Source: Prevotella sp.
GTDB taxonomy: Bacteria > Bacteroidota > Bacteroidia > Bacteroidales > Bacteroidaceae
Direction: 5' to 3'
Length of the DNA stretch: 64,000 nucleotides
NCBI GenBank assembly: GCA_015060535.1
Contig: SUYH01000006.1
Coordinates: forward strand, 62,001 to 126,000
A model generated the notes under the pieces. The model saw only the letters and a program-made list of their open reading frames with translations. It was not told where the DNA came from and did no database searches. Made by a program: the position numbers and the translations under genes. Below are positions 36,737 through 45,670 of the stretch, in pieces (position 1 is the first letter of the stretch; each line of letters starts with the position of its first letter).

Positions 36737-37702
36737 ATGAAAAATTCGATTAAGAGAGAGCAGAGCAAACTCGTTTGTTCTGCCGAACGTGAGAATTTTC
36801 GCCTAACAGGCAAAAAGATTATGTTATTGGCAGCTATGGTATGTTTCGCTGTAACGGGCATCAATGCCCAAACGGAAGAACCGGAAAGTAAGATTGAGAA
36901 GATGCTTCGCCTGACGAAAACGGCCAACGAGAACCCTGCGGACTGGAAAGCCCAGTTGGAGGCGGGACATTTCCTGCTCGACAAGGAGAATGGCATGTAT
37001 AATCAGTCGCAAGCTGAGAAGTATTACGAACGCATTTATCATCTGGCTACCGACTATAACAAGGAGATACCCGATTCGATAATCCGCGAGGCAGGCGTAA
37101 TGCTGATGACAGTGGCTACGGATAAGAAAAACATAAACAAGGCATTGTTCTACATTGACGAGATGATCCGTGCCCGGAAAGTAGGCGTGGATATCAGTGA
37201 CGACTACATGAATACGTTCGCCTTTTGGGGTATGCTGTACAGTATAGAGGATATGGTAAAACCATTGGCATATATGATGAATCTTCGTGAGAGGATGACC
37301 ACGAACAAGACCCCAGGAATTGAGTACACGGATGTGTTTACCGCCGTATTGTTTGAGCGACTGATGGAAAAATACATGGGCATGTTTGGTGACAAGTTGA
37401 TGGAATTGACCTTCGACGGCAAGAAGTACATCATGATTTCAAAGGGTGACTGGAACATAGAGAAGCCTCTCGTGGGGTGGATGCAGCAATCGGAAGGAAG
37501 TCCGACGGTTGTATTTGGCGAGGACGGCAAGGTCTATGATGACAAGCACGGCTATATGGAATACGGTTTCGATTATGGCAAGAACGGGATTGTGCCGAAG
37601 GAGGGTGTGAACATGCGGCTGATTACCGTCACGCCTGAACGCCGCCAGCAGATGGTTGAGGCATATCGTAACTATATGAAGAAGGCAAAGAAGAATAAGT
37701 AA
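36737..37702 (+). CDS. Secreted protein of unknown function
   Basis: 321 residues. A long basic N-terminus leads to a signal-peptide-like segment (IMLLAAMVCFAVTGINAQ, about residues 28-45). An in-frame ATG at residue 29 (36821) could be the true start. The mature part is helical at first, with TPR-like pairs (LEAGHFLLDKENGMYNQSQAEKYYERIY), followed by a beta-rich end. I recognise no family. It is followed after 8 bases by a broken lipoprotein gene. Confidence 0.55.
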   Translation: MKNSIKREQSKLVCSAERENFRLTGKKIMLLAAMVCFAVTGINAQTEEPESKIEKMLRLTKTANENPADWKAQLEAGHFLLDKENGMYNQSQAEKYYERIYHLATDYNKEIPDSIIREAGVMLMTVATDKKNINKALFYIDEMIRARKVGVDISDDYMNTFAFWGMLYSIEDMVKPLAYMMNLRERMTTNKTPGIEYTDVFTAVLFERLMEKYMGMFGDKLMELTFDGKKYIMISKGDWNIEKPLVGWMQQSEGSPTVVFGEDGKVYDDKHGYMEYGFDYGKNGIVPKEGVNMRLITVTPERRQQMVEAYRNYMKKAKKNK

Positions 37703-37710
37703 CAAGAAAT

Positions 37711-37984
37711 ATGAAAAAAAATTATTATAACGCTCGCAGCCGTACTATGCTGCGCAATGACGATGGCGGTGCTGACCGCATGTACGAGTGACAACGACGA
37801 CAACCCTGCGAGTGGCATTGACAGCAGGATGATGGGCAATCTGGTGACGCTGACCGAAGTCAAAGACTGTGCCGACTACATCTGCTGCTCGTCGCACATA
37901 CCGAGAAGTTATGGCGATAAGCAAGAGGGATGGTTCTATGCCATCCCTTTTTTGTGCCCTCTACATACTAAATTTTTAAAATAA
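37711..37984 (+). pseudogene. Lipoprotein gene, frameshifted in a poly-A run and truncated
   Basis: The ATG at 37711 is followed by eight A residues (37714-37721). With seven, the frame would read KKIIITLAAVLCCAMTMAVL then TACTSDNDDNPASG, a clear lipoprotein signal (LTAC). With eight, it stops after 26 codons. The correct frame also runs straight through a strong terminator hairpin (37927-37947) to a stop at 37984, so the natural 3' end is missing. This could be decay, an assembly error in a homopolymer, or a slippage switch. Confidence 0.6.
37926..37953 (+). terminator. Rho-independent terminator
   Basis: GGGATGG (37927-37933) pairs with CCATCCC (37941-37947), followed by six T residues. 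It ends the small-protein/secreted-protein/lipoprotein unit. Confidence 0.85.
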
Positions 37985-38040
37985 CAAAAAAGTGGGAGTA
38001 GGTTTTAAACTTTTCTGACGCTCGCGAGTCATATAGTTGT

Positions 38041-38595
38041 ATGGAGACAGAAACACAACAGGCAGAACTGCAGGAAATGCTGAAAGACCCCAGCCAGCGC
38101 GAAAAGGGTTTCCGACTGCTGATGAAGCAATATGGCGAGACGCTGTACTGGCACATCCGTCGCATTGTGGTGGGTCACGACGACGCAGAGGACGTGCTGC
38201 AGGAGACTTGCATCAAGATATTCAGCAGCATTGACTCGTTCAGAGGCGACGGCAAACTGTCGACATGGATGTACAGCATTGCGACACGCGAGGCGCTGAC
38301 ACTGCTACGCAGGCAGACCCACCTTTTCCAGAGCATCGACTCGCTGGGCTCGACACTGACAAACCGTCTGGAGGCTGAGACACCGATGGACACGAACGCT
38401 ACGGAGATGCTGTTCCAAAAGGCCCTGCTGACACTGCCCACCCAACAGCGCATCGCCTTCAACCTGCGCTACTACGACGAGATGAGCTACGACGAGATAG
38501 CCCACATCACAGGCAAGAACGTGAATACCCTGAAGGTGAACTACCACTTCGCACAGGACAAGATCAAGAAATATATTAAAGAACATACAGCATGA
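38041..38595 (+). CDS. ECF-type RNA polymerase sigma factor
   Basis: 184 residues. Region 2 (LYWHIRRIVVGHDDAEDVLQ, ETCIKIFSS) and region 4 (LPTQQRIAFNLRYYDEMSYD, TGKNVNTLKVNYHFAQDKIK) are clear, with a short linker. It directs RNA polymerase to a stress or envelope regulon. Its stop overlaps the start of the anti-sigma-like gene (ATGA). No TAnnTTTG element precedes it; instead the upstream GTAGGTTTTAAACTTTT tract may be its own ECF promoter, suggesting autoregulation. Confidence 0.9.
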   Translation: METETQQAELQEMLKDPSQREKGFRLLMKQYGETLYWHIRRIVVGHDDAEDVLQETCIKIFSSIDSFRGDGKLSTWMYSIATREALTLLRRQTHLFQSIDSLGSTLTNRLEAETPMDTNATEMLFQKALLTLPTQQRIAFNLRYYDEMSYDEIAHITGKNVNTLKVNYHFAQDKIKKYIKEHTA

Positions 38596-38924
38596 AAGAA
38601 GTACAGAACATAGGCAAGCGGATGCCCTACGCCGAGAGCGAGGACTATCTGAACAGACTGATCAGCCAGGCTACGGAGCAGGCCATCAGCCAAGGACAGA
38701 AAGCAAAGACGCGCCCCCTCCGCACGTGGATAGCGGCAGCTGCAGCAGCACTGGTGCTGATAGCAGGACTGACCATCACCTACTTCCACACGAACAATGC
38801 GGAGGAGCAGATTGCCGAGCAGACGACAACAGGTCCGATAGACCAGTTTTTAAACAATCTGACGGACGACGAGGCTCAGCAGTTGGCCTACTATGAGATA
38901 GAAGACATTCCGGAATATTATTGA
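38592..38924 (+). CDS. Anti-sigma-like membrane protein
   Basis: 110 residues. An acidic and polar cytoplasmic N-terminus is followed by one span (WIAAAAAALVLIAGLTITYF, about 46-66) and a short periplasmic tail. The position, overlapping the ECF sigma gene by 4 bases, and the topology fit an anti-sigma factor. No zinc-binding motif is present. The call rests on context. Confidence 0.65.
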   Translation: MKEVQNIGKRMPYAESEDYLNRLISQATEQAISQGQKAKTRPLRTWIAAAAAALVLIAGLTITYFHTNNAEEQIAEQTTTGPIDQFLNNLTDDEAQQLAYYEIEDIPEYY

Positions 38925-38956
38925 GTTAAGAGTTAAAAGTTAAAAAATTAAACAAG

Positions 38957-39454
38957 ATGAAACAACTAATGATGACTATGTTGCTGGCCATTGTAGCAAT
39001 GACAGCAACGGCACAAGACAAGAAAGCGGGCGAGATCAACGAGAAATATTTCGACGCCAGAGTCAGCGAACTGGTCTACCGACTGGATATGAGCGACGAC
39101 CAGAAAGCGAAGTTTACGCCCATCTACAAGCGTTACTGCGAAGAGATGAAAGCCCTGATGGGACCTGCTATGAAGCACAAGAAGGAGATGAAAGAGATGA
39201 AGGACAGGCAGAAGGGCGAGAAGAAACAGCTGACTGAAGAGGAGAAGCTGGCTCGCACCAAGAAGCGCATGGAGCGTCAGCAGCAGGCACAGGCCTTACG
39301 TCTGAAATATATTGACGAATTCGCCACCGTTCTCTCTGCCGGGCAGGTCAACAAGTTCTTCGAAGTGGAGCGAAATATCCAGAAGAAGCTGATGGATAGG
39401 AAGATGCATCATAAAGGTAAAAAGGATTTTAAAGATAAAAAGGTAAAAGGGTAA
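38957..39454 (+). CDS. Spy/CpxP-like periplasmic protein
   Basis: 165 residues. A signal peptide (MKQLMMTMLLAIVAMTATAQ) is followed by a highly charged helical protein with an LTxxQ-like pattern (MSDDQKAKFTPIYKRY and LSAGQVNKFFEVERN). This resembles Spy/CpxP ATP-independent chaperones and zinc-resistance-type sensors. It is the third gene of the ECF sigma/anti-sigma unit, which suggests a periplasmic stress response. The Lys-rich C-terminus is encoded by a junction repeat. Confidence 0.65.
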   Translation: MKQLMMTMLLAIVAMTATAQDKKAGEINEKYFDARVSELVYRLDMSDDQKAKFTPIYKRYCEEMKALMGPAMKHKKEMKEMKDRQKGEKKQLTEEEKLARTKKRMERQQQAQALRLKYIDEFATVLSAGQVNKFFEVERNIQKKLMDRKMHHKGKKDFKDKKVKG

Positions 39455-39476
39455 AAGGGTAAAAGGGTAAAAAAAA
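39414..39476 (+). repeat. GGTAAAA tandem repeat at the 3' end of the Spy-like gene
   Basis: GGTAAAAG is repeated about four times with a 7-8 bp period. It starts within the last codons, which encode the KKDFKDKKVKG tail, and ends at the terminator. Confidence 0.75.
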
Positions 39477-39477
39477 T

Positions 39478-39506
39478 GGGCTGACCTAATGGTCAGTCCG
39501 TTTTTT
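39478..39506 (+). terminator. Terminator of the ECF operon
   Basis: GGGCTGACC (39478-39486) pairs with GGTCAGTCC (39491-39499), followed by a T6 run. A closely related hairpin lies at 56543-56570. Confidence 0.85.
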
Positions 39507-39511
39507 ATTTG

Positions 39512-39519
39512 TACCTTTG
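39512..39519 (+). promoter_or_regulatory. -7 element for mlaE-mlaF
   Basis: TACCTTTG lies 8 bases before the ATG at 39528, implying an almost leaderless message or use of the ATG at 39537. Confidence 0.55.
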
Positions 39520-39527
39520 CAGCCGAA

Positions 39528-40280
39528 ATGGTAAACATGTTACATAATTGGCTGACTACATTCGGACGGTTCATCATGCTGATGGGCCGCACGTTCAGTA
39601 TTCCTGAACGATTCCGCATGTTCTGGAAGCAATACGTCAAGGAGATGTCGCAGCTGGGCATCGACTCCATAGGCATCGTGCTGCTCATCTCATTCTTCAT
39701 CGGTGCCGTCATCTGTATTCAAATGAAGCTGAACATCCAGAGTCCCTGGATGCCACGATGGGTCAGCGGATACACCACCCGTGAGATTATGCTGCTGGAG
39801 TTCTCGTCGAGCATCATGTGTCTGATACTGGCTGGTAAGGTCGGTTCTAACATCGCCTCAGAGATAGGTACCATGCGGGTGACGCAACAGATTGACGCCC
39901 TGGAAATCATGGGTGTGAACTCTGCTTGCTACCTGATACTGCCGAAGATTCTGGGTATGCTGACCATCATGCCGCTATTGGTCATCTTCTCGTCGGCCAT
40001 GGGTATTGTGGGTGCCTACGGTACGGCATATATCGCCCATATCATCGTACCCGACGACCTGACGCTGGGCTTGCAGCACTCGTTCCAGCCATGGTTTGTG
40101 TGGATGAGTATCATCAAGAGTCTCTTCTTTGCCTTTATCATATCGGCTGTCCCCTCCTACTTCGGCTACACCGTCGAAGGTGGCTCAGTAAACGTGGGTA
40201 AGGCCTCTACCAATGCCGTCGTCTCCTCGAGCGTACTCATTCTTTGTTCCGATGTTTTCCTAACACAGCTGTTGTCATGA
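39528..40280 (+). CDS. mlaE: MlaE-family ABC transporter permease
   Basis: 250 residues from 39528; the longer frame to 39489 would begin inside the terminator. Five or six hydrophobic segments and the MlaE signature (TREIMLLEFSSSIMCLILAG, GSNIASEIGTMRVTQQIDAL, EIMGVNSACYLILPKI). With MlaF it forms the inner-membrane core of the system that moves phospholipid between membranes. No mlaD substrate-binding gene follows here. Confidence 0.92.
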   Translation: MVNMLHNWLTTFGRFIMLMGRTFSIPERFRMFWKQYVKEMSQLGIDSIGIVLLISFFIGAVICIQMKLNIQSPWMPRWVSGYTTREIMLLEFSSSIMCLILAGKVGSNIASEIGTMRVTQQIDALEIMGVNSACYLILPKILGMLTIMPLLVIFSSAMGIVGAYGTAYIAHIIVPDDLTLGLQHSFQPWFVWMSIIKSLFFAFIISAVPSYFGYTVEGGSVNVGKASTNAVVSSSVLILCSDVFLTQLLS

Positions 40281-41044
40281 TCGAAGTAAAGAACCTATAT
40301 AAGAGTTTTGACGGACGTGATGTGCTGATAGACATCAACACCGTATTCGAAGATGGTAAGACGAACCTCATCATCGGACAGAGCGGTAGTGGTAAGACGG
40401 TACTGATGAAGAACCTGGTAGGCCTGTTTGAACCCACCAGCGGACAGATCCTCTACGACGGCCGCGACTTCGTGAAGATGTCGAAACAAGAGAAGGTGCA
40501 GATGCGTCGCGAGATGGGCATGATCTTCCAGTCGGCAGCCCTCTTCGACTCGCTGACGGTACTGGAGAACGTGATGTTTCCACTCGACATGTTCTCGTCG
40601 ATGACCCTTCGCGAGCGTCAGCAACGCGCTATGGACTGTCTGGACCGCGTCAATCTGGTAGGTGCCGAAGAGAAGTATCCTGGCGAGATTAGTGGTGGCA
40701 TGCAGAAACGCGTAGCCATTGCCCGCGCCATTGCGTTGAACCCCAAATACCTGTTCTGCGACGAGCCTAACTCAGGACTCGACCCTAAGACCAGCCTGGT
40801 GATCGACGACCTGCTGCACTCCATCACCCAGGAGTTCAACATGACAACCATCATCAATACCCACGACATGAACTCCGTGATGGGTATTGGCGAGAATATC
40901 GTCTTTATTTACCAAGGCCAGAAAGAATGGCAAGGCGTCAGCAGCCAGATCATGAACTCGACCAACAAGCGGCTGACCGACTTTATCTTCGCTAGCGATC
41001 TGCTGAAGGAGATGCGTGCAGCCGTGATGACAACTGCTCAATAA
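40277..41044 (+). CDS. mlaF: MlaF-family ABC transporter ATP-binding protein
   Basis: 255 residues. ATG overlaps the mlaE stop (ATGA). Walker A GQSGSGKT, signature ISGGMQKRVAIARA, Walker B KYLFCDEPNSGLDP and the H-loop INTHDMN are all present. It powers MlaE. Its last 53 bases overlap the 3' end of the GH5 gene on the opposite strand. Confidence 0.92.
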   Translation: MIEVKNLYKSFDGRDVLIDINTVFEDGKTNLIIGQSGSGKTVLMKNLVGLFEPTSGQILYDGRDFVKMSKQEKVQMRREMGMIFQSAALFDSLTVLENVMFPLDMFSSMTLRERQQRAMDCLDRVNLVGAEEKYPGEISGGMQKRVAIARAIALNPKYLFCDEPNSGLDPKTSLVIDDLLHSITQEFNMTTIINTHDMNSVMGIGENIVFIYQGQKEWQGVSSQIMNSTNKRLTDFIFASDLLKEMRAAVMTTAQ

Positions 41045-42293
41045 TGGCCAGCGTCGTGCTGTCAGAAGCAAAGACTGAATTCAGTCCCTGTGCTTCCTGT
41101 GCCGGATCGTTGGTATACGGATCGCCCACCTGCCACTGCTCATGGACAGGTTTGGCGAAACCACCCCATCCCCAGAAGTTACAACCTGCAAACAGGCCAC
41201 TCTTTCCAGCATTGTCGGCCACCAGCGAGAACACATACTTATAATATCCATCGCGTCCCTCAGTGGGTGTGTCGAGCGTGAACTTAAAGCCATCCCTCGG
41301 ATAGCCGAACTCCTCCATCACGAGAGGTTTCTTCAACCGTTCGCAGACGGCCAGATGCTGGTCGATATACTCCTTCGTGTTCTGACACGCCCGAGGCAGA
41401 TTCTCGATGAGCGAGTCAGGATGTGCCCAGCCCCAATTGTAAGGCCACAAGTGTACATTGCAGTAGTCGATGTTAGCGTCGGCACAGATGCGCTCATAGC
41501 TCTCGATATCATTCTCGCAGCCCCACAAGCCCTCGCTACCTACAGAGATGAGGTGGTTGGGATCGAGCGAGCGGATGAGTGCGGAAGCCTCAGCGAGCCA
41601 TTTTTCAAAGGCGGGCAGTGCCTCCTTGCTGAAGGCACGGGGCTCGTTGCCTATCTGCCACGACATGATGGCAGGGTCGTCGATATACTTCAGTCCGGTA
41701 TAGCGGTTGGTACGTCCGATAATGAAGCGCACGTAGTCGTAGAACAGCTGATGGGCACGCTCGTTCGAGGCATATTTCGACATCGCCTCCATGAAGGCCG
41801 GATAGCCCACATCGTCAGGACGCGGCTGAGGACCCTCGCCGGCATGCTCCAGATAGAATCCGTAGCCCCCACTCCATTCCCACGAGTTGTTCAGATAGAG
41901 CACCGCCACCATCTCGCGACGTCCCAGTTCCTGCATCAGATAGTCGAGACCAGCCAGGATGGTATCGTTGTAGACACCAGGCTCCACCTGTAGTGTGGGC
42001 TCCACCTTGGTCTTGACGCCACGCTGACCATCGGAACCCACCAGGATACGCAGGTTGTCGATGCCCATACGCTTCATCTCGTCCAACTCACGACACAGTC
42101 TCTCGCGGTCGCCACCTTGTCCCTCGGAGCCAAGAATAGCCCCGTACCAGAAATTGGTACCGACATAATAGTAGGGCTGGCCACCACGCATGAAATGGCC
42201 GTTTTCAACACGCACGAAATCAGGTGCCGACGGTTGCGACTGGCATGCCCAGCATAGGGCAACGACCGACAGGAACAGGAAATTCTTCTTCAT
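40992..42293 (-). CDS. GH5-type glycoside hydrolase lipoprotein (mannanase-like)
   Basis: 433 residues. The lipobox is ALCWAC (Cys17). The (beta/alpha)8 fold of GH5 is indicated by the acid/base Glu in SWQIGNEPRAF (about 217) and the nucleophile in PLVMEEFGYPRDG (about 328). The layout matches GH5_7-type beta-mannanases more than cellulases. It probably trims mannan-type chains at the cell surface or in the periplasm. The start at 42293 is preferred because the upstream gene stops at 42298. The sugar-kinase gene upstream suggests one operon, and the 3' end overlaps mlaF. Confidence 0.85.
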   Translation of the reverse strand: MKKNFLFLSVVALCWACQSQPSAPDFVRVENGHFMRGGQPYYYVGTNFWYGAILGSEGQGGDRERLCRELDEMKRMGIDNLRILVGSDGQRGVKTKVEPTLQVEPGVYNDTILAGLDYLMQELGRREMVAVLYLNNSWEWSGGYGFYLEHAGEGPQPRPDDVGYPAFMEAMSKYASNERAHQLFYDYVRFIIGRTNRYTGLKYIDDPAIMSWQIGNEPRAFSKEALPAFEKWLAEASALIRSLDPNHLISVGSEGLWGCENDIESYERICADANIDYCNVHLWPYNWGWAHPDSLIENLPRACQNTKEYIDQHLAVCERLKKPLVMEEFGYPRDGFKFTLDTPTEGRDGYYKYVFSLVADNAGKSGLFAGCNFWGWGGFAKPVHEQWQVGDPYTNDPAQEAQGLNSVFASDSTTLAIIEQLSSRLHASPSADR

Positions 42294-42297
42294 ATCT

Positions 42298-43194
42298 CTA
42301 AACACTATGATAACTAATCAGTCCCTCCATCGGACTCTTCATGATCTGACCCAGCGTGAAGCCCTCCAGACGGGTAGCCTCTTCCAACTGGTCGCGATAG
42401 TGGAAAGCCATAGAGCCAACTACGCCTACGGGCAGGTCGGTGCGGTTGTAAGGCTTCACATTGTTGCGGAAGAAGTTGCGGAAATTGTCTACGACCAACT
42501 GGCTCAGCAACGGGTTGTCCAAATGCTGCTCTATATATAAAGAGGTAGTAGCCAGGAATCGGTTGCCCATCGGCTCGCGATACACCTTCTGGATGATATC
42601 CGACTGCGTGAGCTTCTGCTCCTTCAGGTAATGGTCGCGGACATCAGCATAGGCAGGGTTCTTGAAGATGGCATTCATAAACATACGGCCCAGCACGGAG
42701 CCGCTACCCTCGTCGCCCAGGATATAGCCCAGGGCAGGCGTGTTCTCCACAATCTGCTCGCCGTCGTACAGACAGCTGTTCGAACCCGTACCGAGGATAC
42801 AGGCGATGCCTGCCTCGCGTTGACAGAGTGCGCGTGCGGCAGCCGTCAGGTCGCTATACACCTCTATCTTGTTGGCAGGGAACACCTGAGCCAACGTCTG
42901 CTTCATCTGGGGCACATGGGCGGGCGTGCAGCCGCTGCCGTAGAAATAGACATCAATCTGCGAGAGCAGAGGTGTGTCCAGTGCCTTGGAATTGACGAGT
43001 GCCGCCCGAGAGAAGGTAGAGAGCTGCGATACCAGCTCCTGACCCAGAATCTGCCGGATAACGTCGGGGGTCTGATGGATAGGCGTGATGCCTTGCGTCT
43101 GGAAATTGGCTATCACGTCCAGACGTGTAGGATAAGGTGAATGGAGTAGCGCCCAATCGGTCTTGGTGCTTCCGCTGTCTGCTATAAGTATCAT
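42298..43194 (-). CDS. BadF/BadG-type ATPase, N-acetylglucosamine kinase-like
   Basis: 298 residues. The ASKHA fold motifs are LIADSGSTKTDWALL (phosphate 1), IACILGTGSNSCLYDG and LGYILGDEGSGSVLGR. Members of this group include N-acetylglucosamine kinases, so cytoplasmic phosphorylation of an amino sugar or related sugar is plausible. It precedes the GH5 gene with 4 bases between them, so the pair are co-transcribed, linking hydrolysis to sugar entry. Confidence 0.8.
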   Translation of the reverse strand: MILIADSGSTKTDWALLHSPYPTRLDVIANFQTQGITPIHQTPDVIRQILGQELVSQLSTFSRAALVNSKALDTPLLSQIDVYFYGSGCTPAHVPQMKQTLAQVFPANKIEVYSDLTAAARALCQREAGIACILGTGSNSCLYDGEQIVENTPALGYILGDEGSGSVLGRMFMNAIFKNPAYADVRDHYLKEQKLTQSDIIQKVYREPMGNRFLATTSLYIEQHLDNPLLSQLVVDNFRNFFRNNVKPYNRTDLPVGVVGSMAFHYRDQLEEATRLEGFTLGQIMKSPMEGLISYHSV

Positions 43195-43226
43195 GTTTCT
43201 GAATCTTTTTTATTGCGATTTTGATG

Positions 43227-43264
43227 CAAAGGTAGTGATTTATTTGAAAAAATGACTATCTTTG
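43227..43264. promoter_or_regulatory. Divergent promoters, kinase/GH5 and MscS
   Basis: TACCTTTG on the minus strand (43234-43227) faces TATCTTTG on the plus strand (43257-43264), 22 bases apart. The two promoters must share or compete for the same DNA face. Confidence 0.55.
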
Positions 43265-43288
43265 CACACAAATTTTAAGAAAATCGTC

Positions 43289-45610
43289 ATGAAGAGAATC
43301 CTGACCATCATATTAACGCTGCTTGTTACCATCAGTTCGCAAGCCGTGCTGAAAGAGAAAGACCTGCCCCACACCCTGCAGATTCTGCGCACCGAGCTCA
43401 CCAACTACCACCGCGAGCTGACGTTGCAGATCGAGATGAACCGAAAGCAGAGCGAGGGCGTGCGCACTCAACTGATGGAGACCATGTTGCGGTCTAACCA
43501 GAACTCGCTGATGCTCTATTCGCAGAAGCAGGACTACGTGTTCGACCTGACCTACGCCTGCAACGAAGCTACTGCCCAGTATCGCCAGTTCCAGCAACAG
43601 CAACTGCCCTTCAACACCTATCTGAAAAAAGCCAACAACGACATCGCACGCTACGACTCGCTGATAGGCAGCCTGAAGGCCATGCCCGTCTCCATTCTTA
43701 CCGAGCAGGCCAAGATCGACCGTAACATCTGTCTGACGCTGGCCACCAATATCCGCAACTCGCTCGACGAGAACCGCACCACCATGCAGGACTACATGCG
43801 CTATTACGACATGACAGAGAATCGGTTGAGCCATCTGAACGATTACGCCCAGAAGCGCTATTACGACATCCAGACCAGCATCTTCAAGAATGGTGGCGAC
43901 AACTACGTCAACATCATCAAAAACTGGAGTCGCCACTGGGTAGCGATGAAACAGACGGTAGCCAAGAAATACCAGCCCAACGCGAACTCGCAGTGGGACA
44001 GTCGCTGGATCTTCGGACTCCTCATCTCCACCATCCTCTATGCCATCATCGCCTCGCTGCTCAACTTCGTGTTGATTCGCTTCGTGATGCCTCAGCGACT
44101 GCGCACCAAGGAGTTCATGAAGAAGCGCACCTGCATCACGATGGCTACAACGACCATCACGTTTGCCGTCATTCTCGGACTGACCATCACGCTGACCGAC
44201 CAGAACTTCATCGTCATGGCCTCCAACCTGCTGGTCGAGTTCGCATGGCTTTTGGGCGTCGTGCTGATATCACTGTTGCTGCGCGTGAACGGCAAGCAGA
44301 TTACGAGTGCTTTCCGCATCTACACCCCACTCCTGGCCGTCTGCTTCCTGGTCATTGCCTTCCGCATCGTCCTGATTCCCAGCGAACTGGTTAATATCAT
44401 CTTCCCACCCGTGCTGCTTATCTGCGCCCTATGGCAGTGGAACGTCATCGGACGGCACAACCAGAACATCCCACGCTGGGACATGTTCTACAGCTACATC
44501 TCGCTGCTGGTTTTCATCATCTCCGTGGTCTGCTCGTGGGTGGGTTACACGCTGATGGCCGTCCAGATCCTCATCTGGTGGATGATGCAGCTGGCCTGCA
44601 TACTGACCATTACCTGCGTGTCGCAATACATCAAGCTCTACGGTGTCAGACACCATTTCAACGAGAAGCCCATCACCAAGACCTGGGCCTACCACCTGGC
44701 CTATCAAGTGCTGCTGCCCATACTCGGTGTCGGTTCCGTGATGATCAGCATCTGGTGGGCTGCCGACGTATTCAACCTGTCCGACCTGTGTTGGAAAATC
44801 TTCAAGACCAACTTCATCGACCTCTCCAATCTGAAGCTCAGCATCCTGTCGCTCTCGATGGTCATCAACCTCTGGTTCATTTTCTCCTACGTCAACCGCA
44901 CCGTTCTGAAATTCATGCGCATGCAGTATGAGATCAAAGACCCCTCAACGGCAGCCAGCCGCGAGGTCATGGGTCGCAACGTGATACAAGTCATTGTCTG
45001 GGGCGCCTGGTTCCTCATCACCATGACCATCCTCGGCATCTCTATGGAGTGGCTGTTGGTAGTCACGGGAGGCTTGTCGACAGGTATCGGTTTCGCCTCG
45101 AAGGATATCATCGAGAATATCTACTACGGCATCTCGCTCATGACTGGCCGCATCAAGGTGGGCGACATGATTCAGGTCGACGGTACGATGGGCAAGGTGA
45201 CCAGCATCAGCTACGTGTCTACCGTCGTCGAGTCGGTCTATGGCGAGATCATCACCTTCCAGAACTCGCAGCTGTTTGCCAAGAACTATAAGAATCTGAC
45301 GCGCAACCACGGCTACGTGCTCCAGGTCATCCCCTATGGCGTGGCCTACGGCACCAACCTGCAACAAGCCATGACGCTGGTCGACGAGGCCGTCAACAAT
45401 CTACACCACAAGTGGACAGACCATAGGAAGAAGGCCCGTTCTGTCGTTGGCGAGCTGGGCGATTCCAGCATCAATTTCAAGTTGTTTATATGGGCTGAAG
45501 CCACGAAGAAGTCCGATGTCATCAGCGACGTGCTACGCACCATCTACGACACGCTGAACCAGCACGGCATCGAAATCCCGTTCCCCCAACAAGACGTGCA
45601 TATCAAGTAA
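43289..45610 (+). CDS. Large MscS-family mechanosensitive channel
   Basis: 773 residues from the ATG at 43289, placed after the -7 element. A signal peptide and a long coiled-coil periplasmic domain (about 20-230) precede about nine membrane segments. The MscS core carries the pore helix and beta domain (LSTGIGFASKDIIENIYYG, GDMIQVDGTMGKVTSISYVS, TFQNSQLFAKNYKNLTRNHG). It resembles the MscK/YnaI class of large channels that open on membrane tension. It is followed by a terminator shared with a convergent barrel gene. Confidence 0.88.
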   Translation: MKRILTIILTLLVTISSQAVLKEKDLPHTLQILRTELTNYHRELTLQIEMNRKQSEGVRTQLMETMLRSNQNSLMLYSQKQDYVFDLTYACNEATAQYRQFQQQQLPFNTYLKKANNDIARYDSLIGSLKAMPVSILTEQAKIDRNICLTLATNIRNSLDENRTTMQDYMRYYDMTENRLSHLNDYAQKRYYDIQTSIFKNGGDNYVNIIKNWSRHWVAMKQTVAKKYQPNANSQWDSRWIFGLLISTILYAIIASLLNFVLIRFVMPQRLRTKEFMKKRTCITMATTTITFAVILGLTITLTDQNFIVMASNLLVEFAWLLGVVLISLLLRVNGKQITSAFRIYTPLLAVCFLVIAFRIVLIPSELVNIIFPPVLLICALWQWNVIGRHNQNIPRWDMFYSYISLLVFIISVVCSWVGYTLMAVQILIWWMMQLACILTITCVSQYIKLYGVRHHFNEKPITKTWAYHLAYQVLLPILGVGSVMISIWWAADVFNLSDLCWKIFKTNFIDLSNLKLSILSLSMVINLWFIFSYVNRTVLKFMRMQYEIKDPSTAASREVMGRNVIQVIVWGAWFLITMTILGISMEWLLVVTGGLSTGIGFASKDIIENIYYGISLMTGRIKVGDMIQVDGTMGKVTSISYVSTVVESVYGEIITFQNSQLFAKNYKNLTRNHGYVLQVIPYGVAYGTNLQQAMTLVDEAVNNLHHKWTDHRKKARSVVGELGDSSINFKLFIWAEATKKSDVISDVLRTIYDTLNQHGIEIPFPQQDVHIK

Positions 45611-45670
45611 TAAATCGGCAAACGAGAGCCATTAAAAGGTAAAAGGTAAAAACTAAAAATTATTACAACT

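Noticed and set aside
39489..39527. Upstream start for mlaE
   Set aside because: It lies inside the terminator stem and before the -7 element.
41142..41993. 283-codon plus-strand frame opposite the GH5 gene
   Set aside because: The GH5 catalytic motifs are on the minus strand; the antisense frame has no support.
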